Assembly: GCF_020622065.1 (NCBI RefSeq)
Contig: NZ_JAHRYQ010000001.1
Location: 1,674,001 to 1,738,000 of the forward strand
Direction of reading: 5' to 3'
DNA length: 64,000 nucleotides
Source: Geothrix sp.
GTDB lineage: Bacteria; Acidobacteriota; Holophagae; Holophagales; Holophagaceae
Shown here piece after piece: positions 26,092-34,266 of the stretch. The position numbers and the translations under genes were made by a program. Below the pieces are notes generated by a model, which saw only the letters and a list, made by a program, of their open reading frames with translations, was not told the origin of the DNA and did not search any database. Every line of letters starts with the position of its first letter. Positions within the stretch are counted from its first letter, which is position 1.

Positions 26092-27545
26092 GACAACAAA
26101 CCCCGGATGGTCGCCAGGACCTCGGCGCTCTCTGCATCTAGGGCCGCGATCTCATCGAGGATGTCCTCGGGACTCCGAAGGGTGACTTCCTCGCCACCAT
26201 TGGGGTTCTTCACCGATAGATCGAATGTGACCTGGTCGAGGGTGTTCATGGGCACGGACCAGGACTTGGGTGAGTCTGCGCGGGTCTTCTGCAAGGCCAG
26301 AAACTCAACCAGGTCTTCGTCGTTCAGGGGGTTGGTTTTCCCCATGTTCCGCCCCGGCCGAAGCTGGTAGTACCAGACCTTCTGGGTGGGCGCGCCCTTC
26401 TCGAAGAACAACACCACAGTCTTCACGCCCGCGCCCTGGAAGGTGCCGCCAGGGCAGTCTAGGATCGTATGGAGGTTGCACTCCTCCAGCAGCTTCTTCC
26501 GCAGGGACACGGAGGCGTTGTCCGTGTTGCTGAGGAAGGTGTTCTTAATGACGATGCCCGCCCGGCCCCCGGCCTTCAGGCTCTTGATGAAGTGCTGGAG
26601 GAACAGGTAGGCCGTCTCGCCCGTCCGGATGGGGAAGTTCTGCTGGACCTCCTGGCGCTCCTTCCCCCCGAAGGGCGGATTGGCCAGCACAATGTCGTAG
26701 CGGTCCTTCTCCTGGATGTCGGCAAGGTTCTCGGCCAGGGTGTTCGTGTGGATGATGTTTGGGGCCTCGATGCCGTGCAGGATCATGTTCATGATCCCGA
26801 TGACATAGGCCAGGCTCTTCTTCTCCTTGCCGTAGAAAGTGCGCTTCTGGAGGGTGGTCAGATCCGCCGTGGTGAGCCCATGCTTCTTCTTCAGGAATTC
26901 GAAGGACTCGCAGAGGAAGCCCGCGGACCCCAAAGCCGGATCGTAGATGCGCTCCCCGATCTTCGGCTGCACAACCTGGATGATGGCCCGGATTAGCGAC
27001 CGAGGCGTGTAGTACTCGCCACCGTTGCGCCCGGCATTGCCCATGTTTTTGATCTTCGCCTCGTAGAGGTGGGAGAGTTCGTGCTTCTCCTTCTGAGAGT
27101 GGAACCGCAGCTCATCCACCAGATCGATGACCTCGCGCAGGTTGTAGCCGCTATGAATGCGGTTCTTGATCTCACCGAAGATCTCTCCGATCTTGTATTC
27201 CGTGGTGTTCGGCCCGCTAGCCTTCTGCTTGAAGGCGTGCAGGTAGGGGAAGAGTTTCAGGTTCACGAAGTCGCGCAGGTCGTCGCCGGTCAGGGCGGCG
27301 TTGTGATCCAGCTTTCCGTCCTTGCCCTTCGGTGCCGCCCAAGTCCCCCAGCGGTAGGGCTTGTCGAGGATGAAGGCGTAGGACTTCCCCTCCAGGGCCG
27401 CTTCCGTGGCCTTGTCCTGCTCCAAGGCATCGAGATACTTCAGAAACAGCAGCCAAGAGGACTGCTCGGTGTAGTCCAACTCGCTGGTGCACCCCGCGTC
27501 CTTGCGCAGGATGTCGTCGATGTTCTTGAAGGTCTGCTCAAACAT
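26088..27545 (-). CDS. hsdM: Type I restriction-modification methyltransferase subunit M
   Basis: N6-adenine methyltransferase of 485 residues. The N-terminal HsdM domain (MFEQTFKNIDDILRKDAG) is followed by the SAM-binding motif I, DPALGSAGF, and the catalytic NPPF motif in VLANPPFGG. The second Gly of the usual DPA-GSGGF motif is Ala here. The ATG at 27545 is chosen over a longer frame because of family length and GGAG upstream. It is first in the operon hsdM-hsdS-hsdR. Confidence 0.95.
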   Translation of the reverse strand: MFEQTFKNIDDILRKDAGCTSELDYTEQSSWLLFLKYLDALEQDKATEAALEGKSYAFILDKPYRWGTWAAPKGKDGKLDHNAALTGDDLRDFVNLKLFPYLHAFKQKASGPNTTEYKIGEIFGEIKNRIHSGYNLREVIDLVDELRFHSQKEKHELSHLYEAKIKNMGNAGRNGGEYYTPRSLIRAIIQVVQPKIGERIYDPALGSAGFLCESFEFLKKKHGLTTADLTTLQKRTFYGKEKKSLAYVIGIMNMILHGIEAPNIIHTNTLAENLADIQEKDRYDIVLANPPFGGKERQEVQQNFPIRTGETAYLFLQHFIKSLKAGGRAGIVIKNTFLSNTDNASVSLRKKLLEECNLHTILDCPGGTFQGAGVKTVVLFFEKGAPTQKVWYYQLRPGRNMGKTNPLNDEDLVEFLALQKTRADSPKSWSVPMNTLDQVTFDLSVKNPNGGEEVTLRSPEDILDEIAALDAESAEVLATIRGLLS

Positions 27546-27979
27546 GGGGCGGGTCACTCCAGGGGCGGAAGCGAGATGTAGCAAGGCGCTGAGTGCATCC
27601 GGCGGTAAGAAGAAGCTACCAGGGGCGGAATTGATTGGGCGCTTGGTCAGGGTATCGATTGTTACTGGTTCCCTCGATCACATCGTGCCCATCCACCCTC
27701 CATGCACGCATGACCAGGGTGCTTCGTGATGGGCCGGTTCTCTGAACCCTCCTTGATCGACATGTTGAAAAATGCCGTGGAGGACGCGAGAGGCAAGAGC
27801 CCGGATTCTTTTCAGAGCCGCGATGAAAGAGGGCTGGATTGTTGACCCCACCCCCCGGGGGGCCTTGGACCCTGCCCCCGGGGGGTCGCAGGCGGGCGTT
27901 CCTGAGCCTCTTCTTGCCCCTGCCTAGCCATTCATGGTGGTTCGCTCTGTGAGCGTATAATTCCCCCGTTGGGGCTCTC
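27546..27979. other. Gap upstream of hsdM with direct repeats, GC palindromes and a -10 box
   Basis: The exact 12-mer CCAGGGGCGGAA occurs at 27559-27570 and 27619-27630, 60 bp apart, in front of hsdM. Two self-complementary tracts, CCCCCCGGGGGG (27851-27862) and CCCCCGGGGGG (27875-27885), could form hairpins. A perfect TATAAT lies at 27956-27961. A 38-codon ORF (27729-27845, plus) starts with MGRFSEPSLIDMLKNAVED but is not well supported. Confidence 0.45.
27956..27961 (+). promoter_or_regulatory. TATAAT -10 box of the small membrane-protein gene
   Basis: Perfect sigma-70 -10 hexamer, about 18 bp before the ATG at 27980. No good -35 hexamer is visible at the 17-bp spacing, so the promoter is only partly supported. 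Confidence 0.4.
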
Positions 27980-28183
27980 ATGATGGACACAGACCAGAGC
28001 ACGAACCGGGAAACATATCAGGGCATGAAACCCGATACGGGTTTTCCCTGGGCAATCTTCCTGGTCTTCGGGTTCCCAGTCTGTATCTTCGCCATCCAAC
28101 TTCTGTCGATGATTCTAGGTGGTCCCTTGGCTGCGGTGGCGGTCATCGCGAGCCTGGTCTATTTATGGCGGTCCACCCGCTAG
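27980..28183 (+). CDS. Small membrane protein (67 aa) at the right end of the island
   Basis: Unknown function. Hydrophilic N-terminal 23 residues precede two closely spaced hydrophobic segments (FPWAIFLVFGFPVCIFAIQL and ILGGPLAAVAVIASLVYLW). GGGG lies before the two consecutive ATGs; the second ATG (27983) is an alternative start. It faces away from hsdM. Confidence 0.6.
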   Translation: MMDTDQSTNRETYQGMKPDTGFPWAIFLVFGFPVCIFAIQLLSMILGGPLAAVAVIASLVYLWRSTR

Positions 28184-28292
28184 GCTCCGCCCCAATGGCC
28201 CCGCTTCTCAAGTGGTGGCGACCCTGCGGGGTCAGTGGCCATCAAGAATAAAGGTTCGAGACCGGCAAGGAACATTCGATTCTGGCCACCAG

Positions 28293-28312
28293 CGCTCGCT
28301 ATACGCTCGCTT
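28293..28312. repeat. Repeated GCTCGCT motifs, candidate arm-type sites (right)
   Basis: Tandem GCGCTCGCTA and TACGCTCGCTTT, the same core as at 15572-15624 near the left end, and about 45-65 bp from attR. The presence of the motif at both termini supports a role in integration or excision. Confidence 0.5.
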
Positions 28313-28321
28313 TCAGAACAA

Positions 28322-28343
28322 AGGCCACCAGCGACGGTGGCCT
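28322..28343 (-). terminator. Island-supplied terminator of tRNA-Thr
   Basis: Stem AGGCCACC / GGTGGCCT with a six-base loop; on the minus strand it is followed by TTTGTTCT. It lies 14 bp beyond the 3' end of the intact tRNA gene and is inside the island, so it replaces the native terminator left at 15382. Confidence 0.65.
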
Positions 28344-28357
28344 AAGTGTTGTATTGA

Positions 28358-28405
28358 TGGAGCCAACTACAGGATTCGAACCTGCGACCTGCTGATTACG
28401 AATCA
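28358..28405. repeat. attR: 48-bp copy inside the intact tRNA-Thr
   Basis: Exact match to 15419-15466. It covers the 3' 48 nt of the tRNA, so the incoming element restored a functional gene on insertion. Confidence 0.93.
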
Positions 28406-28433
28406 GCTGCTCTACCAGCTGAGCTAAGTTGGC
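28358..28433 (-). tRNA. tRNA-Thr (anticodon CGU)
   Basis: A 76-nt tRNA with encoded CCA. The acceptor stem GCCAACT / AGTTGGC, D-stem GCTC / GAGC, anticodon stem GCTGA / TCAGC with loop TTCGTAA, and T-arm GCAGG-TTCGAAT-CCTGT all pair. The anticodon CGT reads ACG codons. The gene is the integration site of the island; its 3' part is the att core. Confidence 0.97.
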
Positions 28434-28473
28434 GCTGGCCTCTCAGTTTGCCCTGGGAGGCCGTGGGAATCAA

Positions 28474-30633
28474 CTACTGGCCGAAGCCGGCGGGCAGCTT
28501 CATGCCCAGGTTCTTGACGAGGAAGGCCCACTGGTCGGCGCGTTCAGCGATCTGCTTGGCGGTGGGCTTGCCGGCGCCGTGGCCCGCGTTCGTCTCGATG
28601 CGGGTGAGCACAGGGGCCGGGCCAGCCTGATCGGCCTGCAGGGTGGCGATGAACTTGTGGCTGTGGGCAGGCACCACGCGGTCGTCATGGTCGCCGGTGG
28701 TCACCAGGGTGGGTGGGTATTTCACGCCGGGCTTCAAGTTGTGCAGCGGGGAATATTTGATGAGGTTGGCGAAGCCCTCGGGGGTGTCGCTGGACATGTA
28801 GTCGCTCTTCCACATCCACCCGATGGTGAAGGTGTGGTACCGCAGCATGTCCATGACGCCCACAGCGGGCAGGCAGGCGCCGAAGAGGTCCGGGCGCTGG
28901 GTCATGCAGGCGCCCACCAGCAGGCCGCCATTGGAGCCGCCGTGGATGGCGAGCTTGGGCGTGCTGGTGTATTTCTCCTTGATGAGCCACTCGCCCGCGG
29001 CGATGAAGTCGTCGAAGACATTCTGTTTCGTCTCCCGCCGGCCCGCTTCCCACCAGGTCTTCCCGTATTCGCTGCCGCCCCGCAGGCAGGCCACGGCATA
29101 GACGCCGCCCATCTCCATCCAGACTTGGGCCACGGGCGAGTAGTTGGGGGACTGGGCGATGTTGAAGCCGCCGTAGGCGTAGAGCAGCGTGGGGTTGGTG
29201 CCATCCGGCTTCAGCCCCTTCTTGTGGGCCAGGAACATCGGCACCTTCGTCCCGTCCTTGCTGGGGTAGAAGACCTCCTTGACCTCGAAGTCCGTGGGCT
29301 TGATGTCCACCTTGGGCTGGCGGAACACGGTGCTCGTCCCCGTCTTCAGGTCGTAGCGGTAGAGGGTGGGCGGCTGGTTGTACGAAGTGAAGGTGTAGAA
29401 GGTCTCGGTATCCTGGCGGCGGCCGTTGAAACCGCTGAGGTTGCCCAGGCCGCCGGCCTTGATCTCCTTGAGGAAGCGACCCTTCAGGTCATAGAGCTTC
29501 ACGATGTTGAGGGCATCGATCTTCCAGGTGACGGCGAAGGTGTTGCCGAAGAGATCCGCCGCCGCGAGGACATCCCGCCCCTTCCCTTCCGGAATGAGGT
29601 CCTTCCAGGCCTTCGGCTGCGGATCCTTGAGGTCCACGGCCACGATGCGGTGGCGCGGAGCGCCGGCATCGGTATGCACATAGAAGGTGTCGCCGTCGTT
29701 GCCCAGGATGGCGTAGGCGCCATCGTACTGGTTGAACAGGGGAACGACAGGACTGCCGGCCTTCCGGAGATCCTTCAGGAAGACGCGATTCTTCCGCTCG
29801 GTGCCCTGGCGCTGGGAGATCACCAGCCAGTGGCCATCGTCGGTCACGGCAGCGCCGAAACCCCAGTCGGGCTGATCGGGGCGCTCGTAAACCACCGCAT
29901 CCTTCTCGATGGGATCACCCAGCTTGTGGAAGAACAGCTTCTGATTCTTGTAGACGGCGGTGAGGGCCTTCCCCGCCTCCACCTTCGGGTAGTCGGTGTA
30001 GTAGAAGCCGCTGCCATCCTTCGCCCAGGCATTCACGCCCAGGCGCCCGGCCGGGAAGGCATCCGGCAGGTCTTCGCCCGTGGCCACCTTGCGCACCTTC
30101 CAGGTGCTCACATCAGAGCCGCCCTTGGACAGGCTGTAGGCCACGAAGGCGCCATCCTCGCTGAAGCGCATGCCCCCGAGGGACACGGTGCCGTCCTTGC
30201 TCAGGGCGTTGGGATCGAAGAACACCCGACCCTTCTCCTCGAGGCGTTCCGTAAGGTAGACGACGGCCTGGTTCTGGAGTCCCGAGTTGTAGGAATAGAT
30301 GTAGTACTTTCCGTGCTTGCTGGGTGCGCCGTACTTCTCGTAGTTCCAGAGGTGCGTCATCCGGGTTTCGATGGCCTTCCGCTCCGGAATCTGCGCGAGG
30401 TAGGCCTGGGTCACCTTGTTCTGGGCCTCCACCCAGGCGGCGGTCTCGGCGGAGTGATCATCCTCCAGCCAGCGGTAGGGATCGGCCACCTTGGTGCCAT
30501 GGTAGTCATCCACCACATCGCCCTTGCGGGTGGCGGGATAGGCCAGTGGCGCCTGAGACGGGGGCATCTGACCCACCAGGGCCGTGGCGGCGAGGGCCAG
30601 CAGCAGGCAGGTTCGGGGCAGGGATCGCGGCAT
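28474..30633 (-). CDS. Prolyl oligopeptidase family serine peptidase (first paralogue)
   Basis: S9A peptidase of 719 residues with an N-terminal signal peptide (TCLLLALAATALVGQM), so probably periplasmic. A seven-bladed propeller domain (YHGTKVADPYRWLEDD to about residue 440) precedes the alpha/beta hydrolase domain. Catalytic residues: Ser about 567 in GGSNGG, Asp in GDHDDRV and His in NAGHGAG. The ATG at 30633 follows AGGAGG by 7 bp. It would cleave proline-containing oligopeptides. It lies directly downstream of a close paralogue and is very similar over its whole length; a hairpin precedes its ribosome binding site. Confidence 0.95.
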   Translation of the reverse strand: MPRSLPRTCLLLALAATALVGQMPPSQAPLAYPATRKGDVVDDYHGTKVADPYRWLEDDHSAETAAWVEAQNKVTQAYLAQIPERKAIETRMTHLWNYEKYGAPSKHGKYYIYSYNSGLQNQAVVYLTERLEEKGRVFFDPNALSKDGTVSLGGMRFSEDGAFVAYSLSKGGSDVSTWKVRKVATGEDLPDAFPAGRLGVNAWAKDGSGFYYTDYPKVEAGKALTAVYKNQKLFFHKLGDPIEKDAVVYERPDQPDWGFGAAVTDDGHWLVISQRQGTERKNRVFLKDLRKAGSPVVPLFNQYDGAYAILGNDGDTFYVHTDAGAPRHRIVAVDLKDPQPKAWKDLIPEGKGRDVLAAADLFGNTFAVTWKIDALNIVKLYDLKGRFLKEIKAGGLGNLSGFNGRRQDTETFYTFTSYNQPPTLYRYDLKTGTSTVFRQPKVDIKPTDFEVKEVFYPSKDGTKVPMFLAHKKGLKPDGTNPTLLYAYGGFNIAQSPNYSPVAQVWMEMGGVYAVACLRGGSEYGKTWWEAGRRETKQNVFDDFIAAGEWLIKEKYTSTPKLAIHGGSNGGLLVGACMTQRPDLFGACLPAVGVMDMLRYHTFTIGWMWKSDYMSSDTPEGFANLIKYSPLHNLKPGVKYPPTLVTTGDHDDRVVPAHSHKFIATLQADQAGPAPVLTRIETNAGHGAGKPTAKQIAERADQWAFLVKNLGMKLPAGFGQ

Positions 30634-30644
30634 GGGAAGGCCTC

Positions 30645-30672
30645 CTGAAGGGCATGGGGGGATGCCCTTCAG
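30645..30672 (-). promoter_or_regulatory. Hairpin just before the ribosome binding site of the first peptidase gene
   Basis: A perfect 11-bp stem, CTGAAGGGCAT / ATGCCCTTCAG, encloses a loop of six C on the minus strand. The AGGAGG Shine-Dalgarno site overlaps the end of the 3' arm by its first two bases. It lies between the two paralogous genes, so it may regulate the downstream one or separate the messages. There is no T-run. Confidence 0.45.
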
Positions 30673-30704
30673 AATACCTCGTAACACAAGGTTGGAACAG
30701 CCCT

Positions 30705-32816
30705 TCAGGGCTTCATGCCCAGGTTCTTCACGAGGAAGGCATAGACATCGGCCCGCTCGGCGATGGCCTTGGCGGTGGGCTTGCCGGCCCCGTGGCCCGC
30801 ACTCGTCTCGATGCGGGTGAGGATGGGCGCCGGACCCGCCTGGGCCGCCTGGAGGGTGGCCGTGAACTTGTGGCTGTGGGCGGGCACCACCCGGTCATCG
30901 TGGTCGCCGGTGGTGACGAGGGTCGGCGGATACTTCACGCCCGGCTTGATGGTGTGCAGGGGCGAATATTTCATGAGGGTGTCGAAGCCCTCCTTCGTCT
31001 CGCTGCTGCCGTAGTCGCTCTTCCAGCCCCAGCCCAGGGTGAACTTGTGGAAGCGCAGCATGTCCATGACGCCGACCTCAGGCACGGCCGCGCCGAAGAG
31101 GTCGGGGCGCTGGGTCAGGCAGGCACCCACCAGCAGGCCGCCGTTGCTGCCGCCGTTGATGGCCAATTTCGGCGTGGAGGTGATCTTGTGGGCGATGAGC
31201 CACTCAGCGGCCGCGATGAAATCGTCGAAGACATTCTGCTTCTTGTCCTTCCTTCCGGCGTCGTACCACTCCAGGCCGTACTCGCCGCCGCCGCGCAGGT
31301 TGGGCATGGCAAAGACTCCGCCCATCTCCAGCCAGACCATCCGGGACACGGAGAACCCGGGCGTGAGCGAGATGTTGAATCCGCCATAGCCGTAGAGCAG
31401 CGTGGGGTTCTGGCCGTCGAGCTTGAGCCCCTTCTTGTGCACCAGGAACATGGGGATCTTCGTGCCGTCCTTGCTGGAGTAGAAGACCTGCTTCACCTCG
31501 AAGTCCGCGGGTTTGAAGGCCACCTTCGGCGTGCGGAAGACGGAGCTCTTTCCCGTCTTCAGATCCAGACGGTAGATGGTTCCGGGATAGGCGAAGCTGC
31601 CGAAGGTGTAGAAGGTCTCGGCATCTTCGCGGCGTCCGCCAAATCCGCCCGCCGTGCCCAGCGCCGGCAGGGCCAGGGTGCCTGTCTTCTTGCCCTTGAG
31701 GTCGTAGAACTCCACGGCGGAATGGGCATCCCGCATCCAGGTGGCGACGAAGCGGCCCCCCACCAGCGACACGGATTCCAGCACATCTTTGCCCTTGGCC
31801 TGGGGAATGATCTCGGCCCAGGCGGCCGGATCGGCGTGCCCCTTGCGGATGGCCACCAGGCGGTTGCGCGGCGCGCCCTGGTTGGTGGTCACGAAGAAGC
31901 GGTCGCCCTCGTTGTCCACCACGCCGTAGGACGCGTCCATGCGGTCCAGGAAGGGCTCCACGGGGCTGCCGGGCCGGGACAGATCCTTGAGGAACACGCT
32001 GGTTTCAGGGTTCGTGCCCTTGCTGCCGTAGATGACCAGCCAGCGGCCATCCTCCGTCACGGACCCACCCAGGTACCACTCAGGCTGGTCGGGGCGCTGG
32101 TAGATGAGGACATCCTCGCTCTGGGGCGTGCCCAGCTTGTGGAAGCAGAGCATGTGGTTGTTGTTGACGCCGGTGAGCGCCCCGCCCTCCTTGGGGGCCT
32201 CGTAGCGGCTGTAGAAGAAGCCGCTGCCATCCTTCAGCCAGGAGGCCCCGCTGGCCTTGGACCAGCGGATCTCATCGGCCAGATCCTGGCCCGTGGCCAC
32301 ATCGCGGACTTTCCAGGTCTGCCAGTCGGAGCCGGCGACGGAGATGGAGTACGCCATGAGTCGGCCATCCTCCGTGAAGCTCGCGCCGCTGAGGGCCACG
32401 GTGCCGTCCTTGCTCAGGGCGTTGGGATCGAGCAGCACCCGGCCCTTGGCCTTGGGATCCTCGGTGACGAACAGGACGGACTGGTTCTGGAGCCCGGTGT
32501 TGTAGGAGTAGAAATACCGCTTGCCGCGCTTGAAGGGCGCGCTGAACTTCTCGAAGTCCCAAAGGCGGGTGATGCGCTCCTGGATCTTCGCCCGCGCGGG
32601 GATCTGCTCCAGGTAGCCGAAGGTCACCTTGTTCTGAGCCTCCACCCAGGCCTTGGTTTCGGCGCTGTTGTCATCCTCAAGCCAGCGGTAGGGATCGGCC
32701 ACTTTCGTGCCGAAGAAATCCTCCACAACTTCGGCCTTTCGGGTGGCCGGATAGGTCAGGGGAGTCTGGGCGGACAGGGCGGTGGTGATGGCGAGGGCCA
32801 TGGGAAGAATCCTCAT
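30705..32816 (-). CDS. Prolyl oligopeptidase family serine peptidase (second paralogue)
   Basis: S9A peptidase of 703 residues with the same layout as its neighbour: short signal peptide (ILPMALAITTALSA), propeller and hydrolase domains, GGSNGG, GDHDDRV and SAGHGAG. It starts at ATG 32816, 8 bp after GGAGG; a longer frame reaches into the opposite-strand PhoH gene and is not used. Many blocks are identical to the first paralogue, such as the DPYRWLEDD region and the segment around the nucleophile, which points to tandem duplication. Confidence 0.95.
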   Translation of the reverse strand: MRILPMALAITTALSAQTPLTYPATRKAEVVEDFFGTKVADPYRWLEDDNSAETKAWVEAQNKVTFGYLEQIPARAKIQERITRLWDFEKFSAPFKRGKRYFYSYNTGLQNQSVLFVTEDPKAKGRVLLDPNALSKDGTVALSGASFTEDGRLMAYSISVAGSDWQTWKVRDVATGQDLADEIRWSKASGASWLKDGSGFFYSRYEAPKEGGALTGVNNNHMLCFHKLGTPQSEDVLIYQRPDQPEWYLGGSVTEDGRWLVIYGSKGTNPETSVFLKDLSRPGSPVEPFLDRMDASYGVVDNEGDRFFVTTNQGAPRNRLVAIRKGHADPAAWAEIIPQAKGKDVLESVSLVGGRFVATWMRDAHSAVEFYDLKGKKTGTLALPALGTAGGFGGRREDAETFYTFGSFAYPGTIYRLDLKTGKSSVFRTPKVAFKPADFEVKQVFYSSKDGTKIPMFLVHKKGLKLDGQNPTLLYGYGGFNISLTPGFSVSRMVWLEMGGVFAMPNLRGGGEYGLEWYDAGRKDKKQNVFDDFIAAAEWLIAHKITSTPKLAINGGSNGGLLVGACLTQRPDLFGAAVPEVGVMDMLRFHKFTLGWGWKSDYGSSETKEGFDTLMKYSPLHTIKPGVKYPPTLVTTGDHDDRVVPAHSHKFTATLQAAQAGPAPILTRIETSAGHGAGKPTAKAIAERADVYAFLVKNLGMKP

Positions 32817-32925
32817 GCGACGAGCCTCCGAGCGGGCAGCCATTTTCACACCAATCCGAATCCGAATCCCAGCCGTGCAAGCCCGGCCGCTTGGTGGTAG
32901 GGTGCGTGCAGCCCTGGAGGTCTCT

Positions 32926-34257
32926 TTGGTCCCGCCATCCAGCAAGAAAGTCTTCGTCCTGGATACGAATGTCCTCCTGCACGATCCGAACTCCATCCTC
33001 CATTTCCAAGAACACGATGTGGTGCTGCCCATCGTGGTGATCGAGGAAGTGGATCACTTCAAGAAGGATCAGACTGAAATCGGGCGGAACGCCCGTACGG
33101 TTTCGCGCATGCTGGACAAGCTTCGGGCCAGCGGGAGCCTCAGCCGGGGCGTGCCCCTGGAGGGTGGCGGCTCCCTCAAGGTGGATGTGGAGAACCATCC
33201 CCTGGACATCGGCATCCTGTCCGCGGACAAGCACAAAGCCGACAACCAGATCCTGGCCTGTGCCAAGCAGCTCCTCACCACCTGCAAAGAGAAGGTGGTC
33301 CTGGTCACCAAAGACACCAACCTCCGCATCAAGGCCGATGCCATCGGCATCCTGGCCGAGGACTACACCACCGACCGGGTGGAGATGGACGAACTCTACA
33401 CCGGCCACAAGTCCTGGGAAGTGGATCCCGCCAAGGTGGACCTGCTCTATGACGGCGGCCTCCAGCCCGACCCTGAGCTGCAACTCGAACCCAACCAGTT
33501 CCTAACCTTGGTGGACCAAACCAACCCCAGCCACACCGCCCTGGCCCGGTTCATGGCCGGCGAGGGGCTCCTGCGCCCCCTGAAGCGCATGGAGGCCTGG
33601 CCCTGGGGCATCAAGCCCAGGAACCGCGAACAGCAGTTCGCCATGGAGCTGCTCCTGGATCCCAATGTCCAGGTGGTCACCCTCCTGGGCAAGGCGGGCA
33701 CCGGTAAGACCCTGCTGGCCATTGCCGCGGGCCTCCAGCAGGTGGTGGATGACGAGTCCTACGACAAGATCCTCGTGAGCCGCCCGGTCATGCCCATGGG
33801 CCGCGACCTGGGTTACCTGCCCGGCGACATCAGTGAAAAGCTGCGGCCCTACATGCAGCCCATCTACGACAACCTCGAGTTCATCGTGGGCGCCAACACC
33901 GAGGCCCGGAAGCGCACCACCATGACGGCGGGCCAGCTGGAGGAGGCGGGCTACCTCAGCGTGGAGCCCCTCACCTACATCCGGGGTCGCAGCATCCCCA
34001 AGCAGTACCTGGTGGTGGACGAGGCCCAGAACCTCACGCCCCACGAGGTCAAGACCATCCTCACCCGGGCTGGCGAAGGCACCAAGGTCATCTTCACGGG
34101 CGATCCGCATCAGATCGACAACCCCTATGTGGACGCCAGCACCAACGGCCTGAGCTTCCTGGCGGAACACTTCAAGCACCTCGATGTTTCCGGCCATGTC
34201 ACCCTGATGAAGGGCGAGCGCAGCAAGCTGGCCGAGCTCGCGAGCAACCTGCTGTAG
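32926..34257 (+). CDS. PIN-PhoH fusion ATPase (PhoH2/YlaK type)
   Basis: A 443-residue protein. A PIN-type RNase domain covers about 1-140 (VFVLDTNVLLHDP, ADNQILACA, LVTKDTNLRIKA, with the conserved acidic residues). A PhoH P-loop ATPase follows (about 230-440), with Walker A GKAGTGKT, YLVVDEAQNLTP and TGDPHQID. PIN-PhoH proteins are reported as RNA helicase/RNase toxins or RNA-degrading factors. The TTG at 32926 was chosen because GGAGG lies 5 bp before it and the PIN fold starts at once. No cognate antitoxin gene is obvious upstream. Confidence 0.9.
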   Translation: MVPPSSKKVFVLDTNVLLHDPNSILHFQEHDVVLPIVVIEEVDHFKKDQTEIGRNARTVSRMLDKLRASGSLSRGVPLEGGGSLKVDVENHPLDIGILSADKHKADNQILACAKQLLTTCKEKVVLVTKDTNLRIKADAIGILAEDYTTDRVEMDELYTGHKSWEVDPAKVDLLYDGGLQPDPELQLEPNQFLTLVDQTNPSHTALARFMAGEGLLRPLKRMEAWPWGIKPRNREQQFAMELLLDPNVQVVTLLGKAGTGKTLLAIAAGLQQVVDDESYDKILVSRPVMPMGRDLGYLPGDISEKLRPYMQPIYDNLEFIVGANTEARKRTTMTAGQLEEAGYLSVEPLTYIRGRSIPKQYLVVDEAQNLTPHEVKTILTRAGEGTKVIFTGDPHQIDNPYVDASTNGLSFLAEHFKHLDVSGHVTLMKGERSKLAELASNLL

Positions 34258-34266
34258 GAGGCCGCC

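Larger units (their letters stand above)
15419..28405. mobile_element. Integrative genomic island in tRNA-Thr(CGU), with integrase and type I R-M
   Basis: An exact 48-bp direct repeat at 15419-15466 and 28358-28405 bounds this element; the repeat equals the 3' 48 nt of a tRNA-Thr gene, which is intact only at the right end. The unit length is 12,939 bp. It carries a tyrosine integrase next to the left end, an AlpA/excisionase-like gene, a primase-TOPRIM-helicase replication module, small unknown genes, and hsdMSR. There are no capsid, terminase, relaxase or conjugation genes that I can recognise. A phage-satellite-like or mobilisable island is the best reading. Confidence 0.92.

Noticed and set aside
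27729-27845. A 38-codon ORF upstream of hsdM
   Set aside because: There is no convincing ribosome binding site and no homology I can recall; too short to call.
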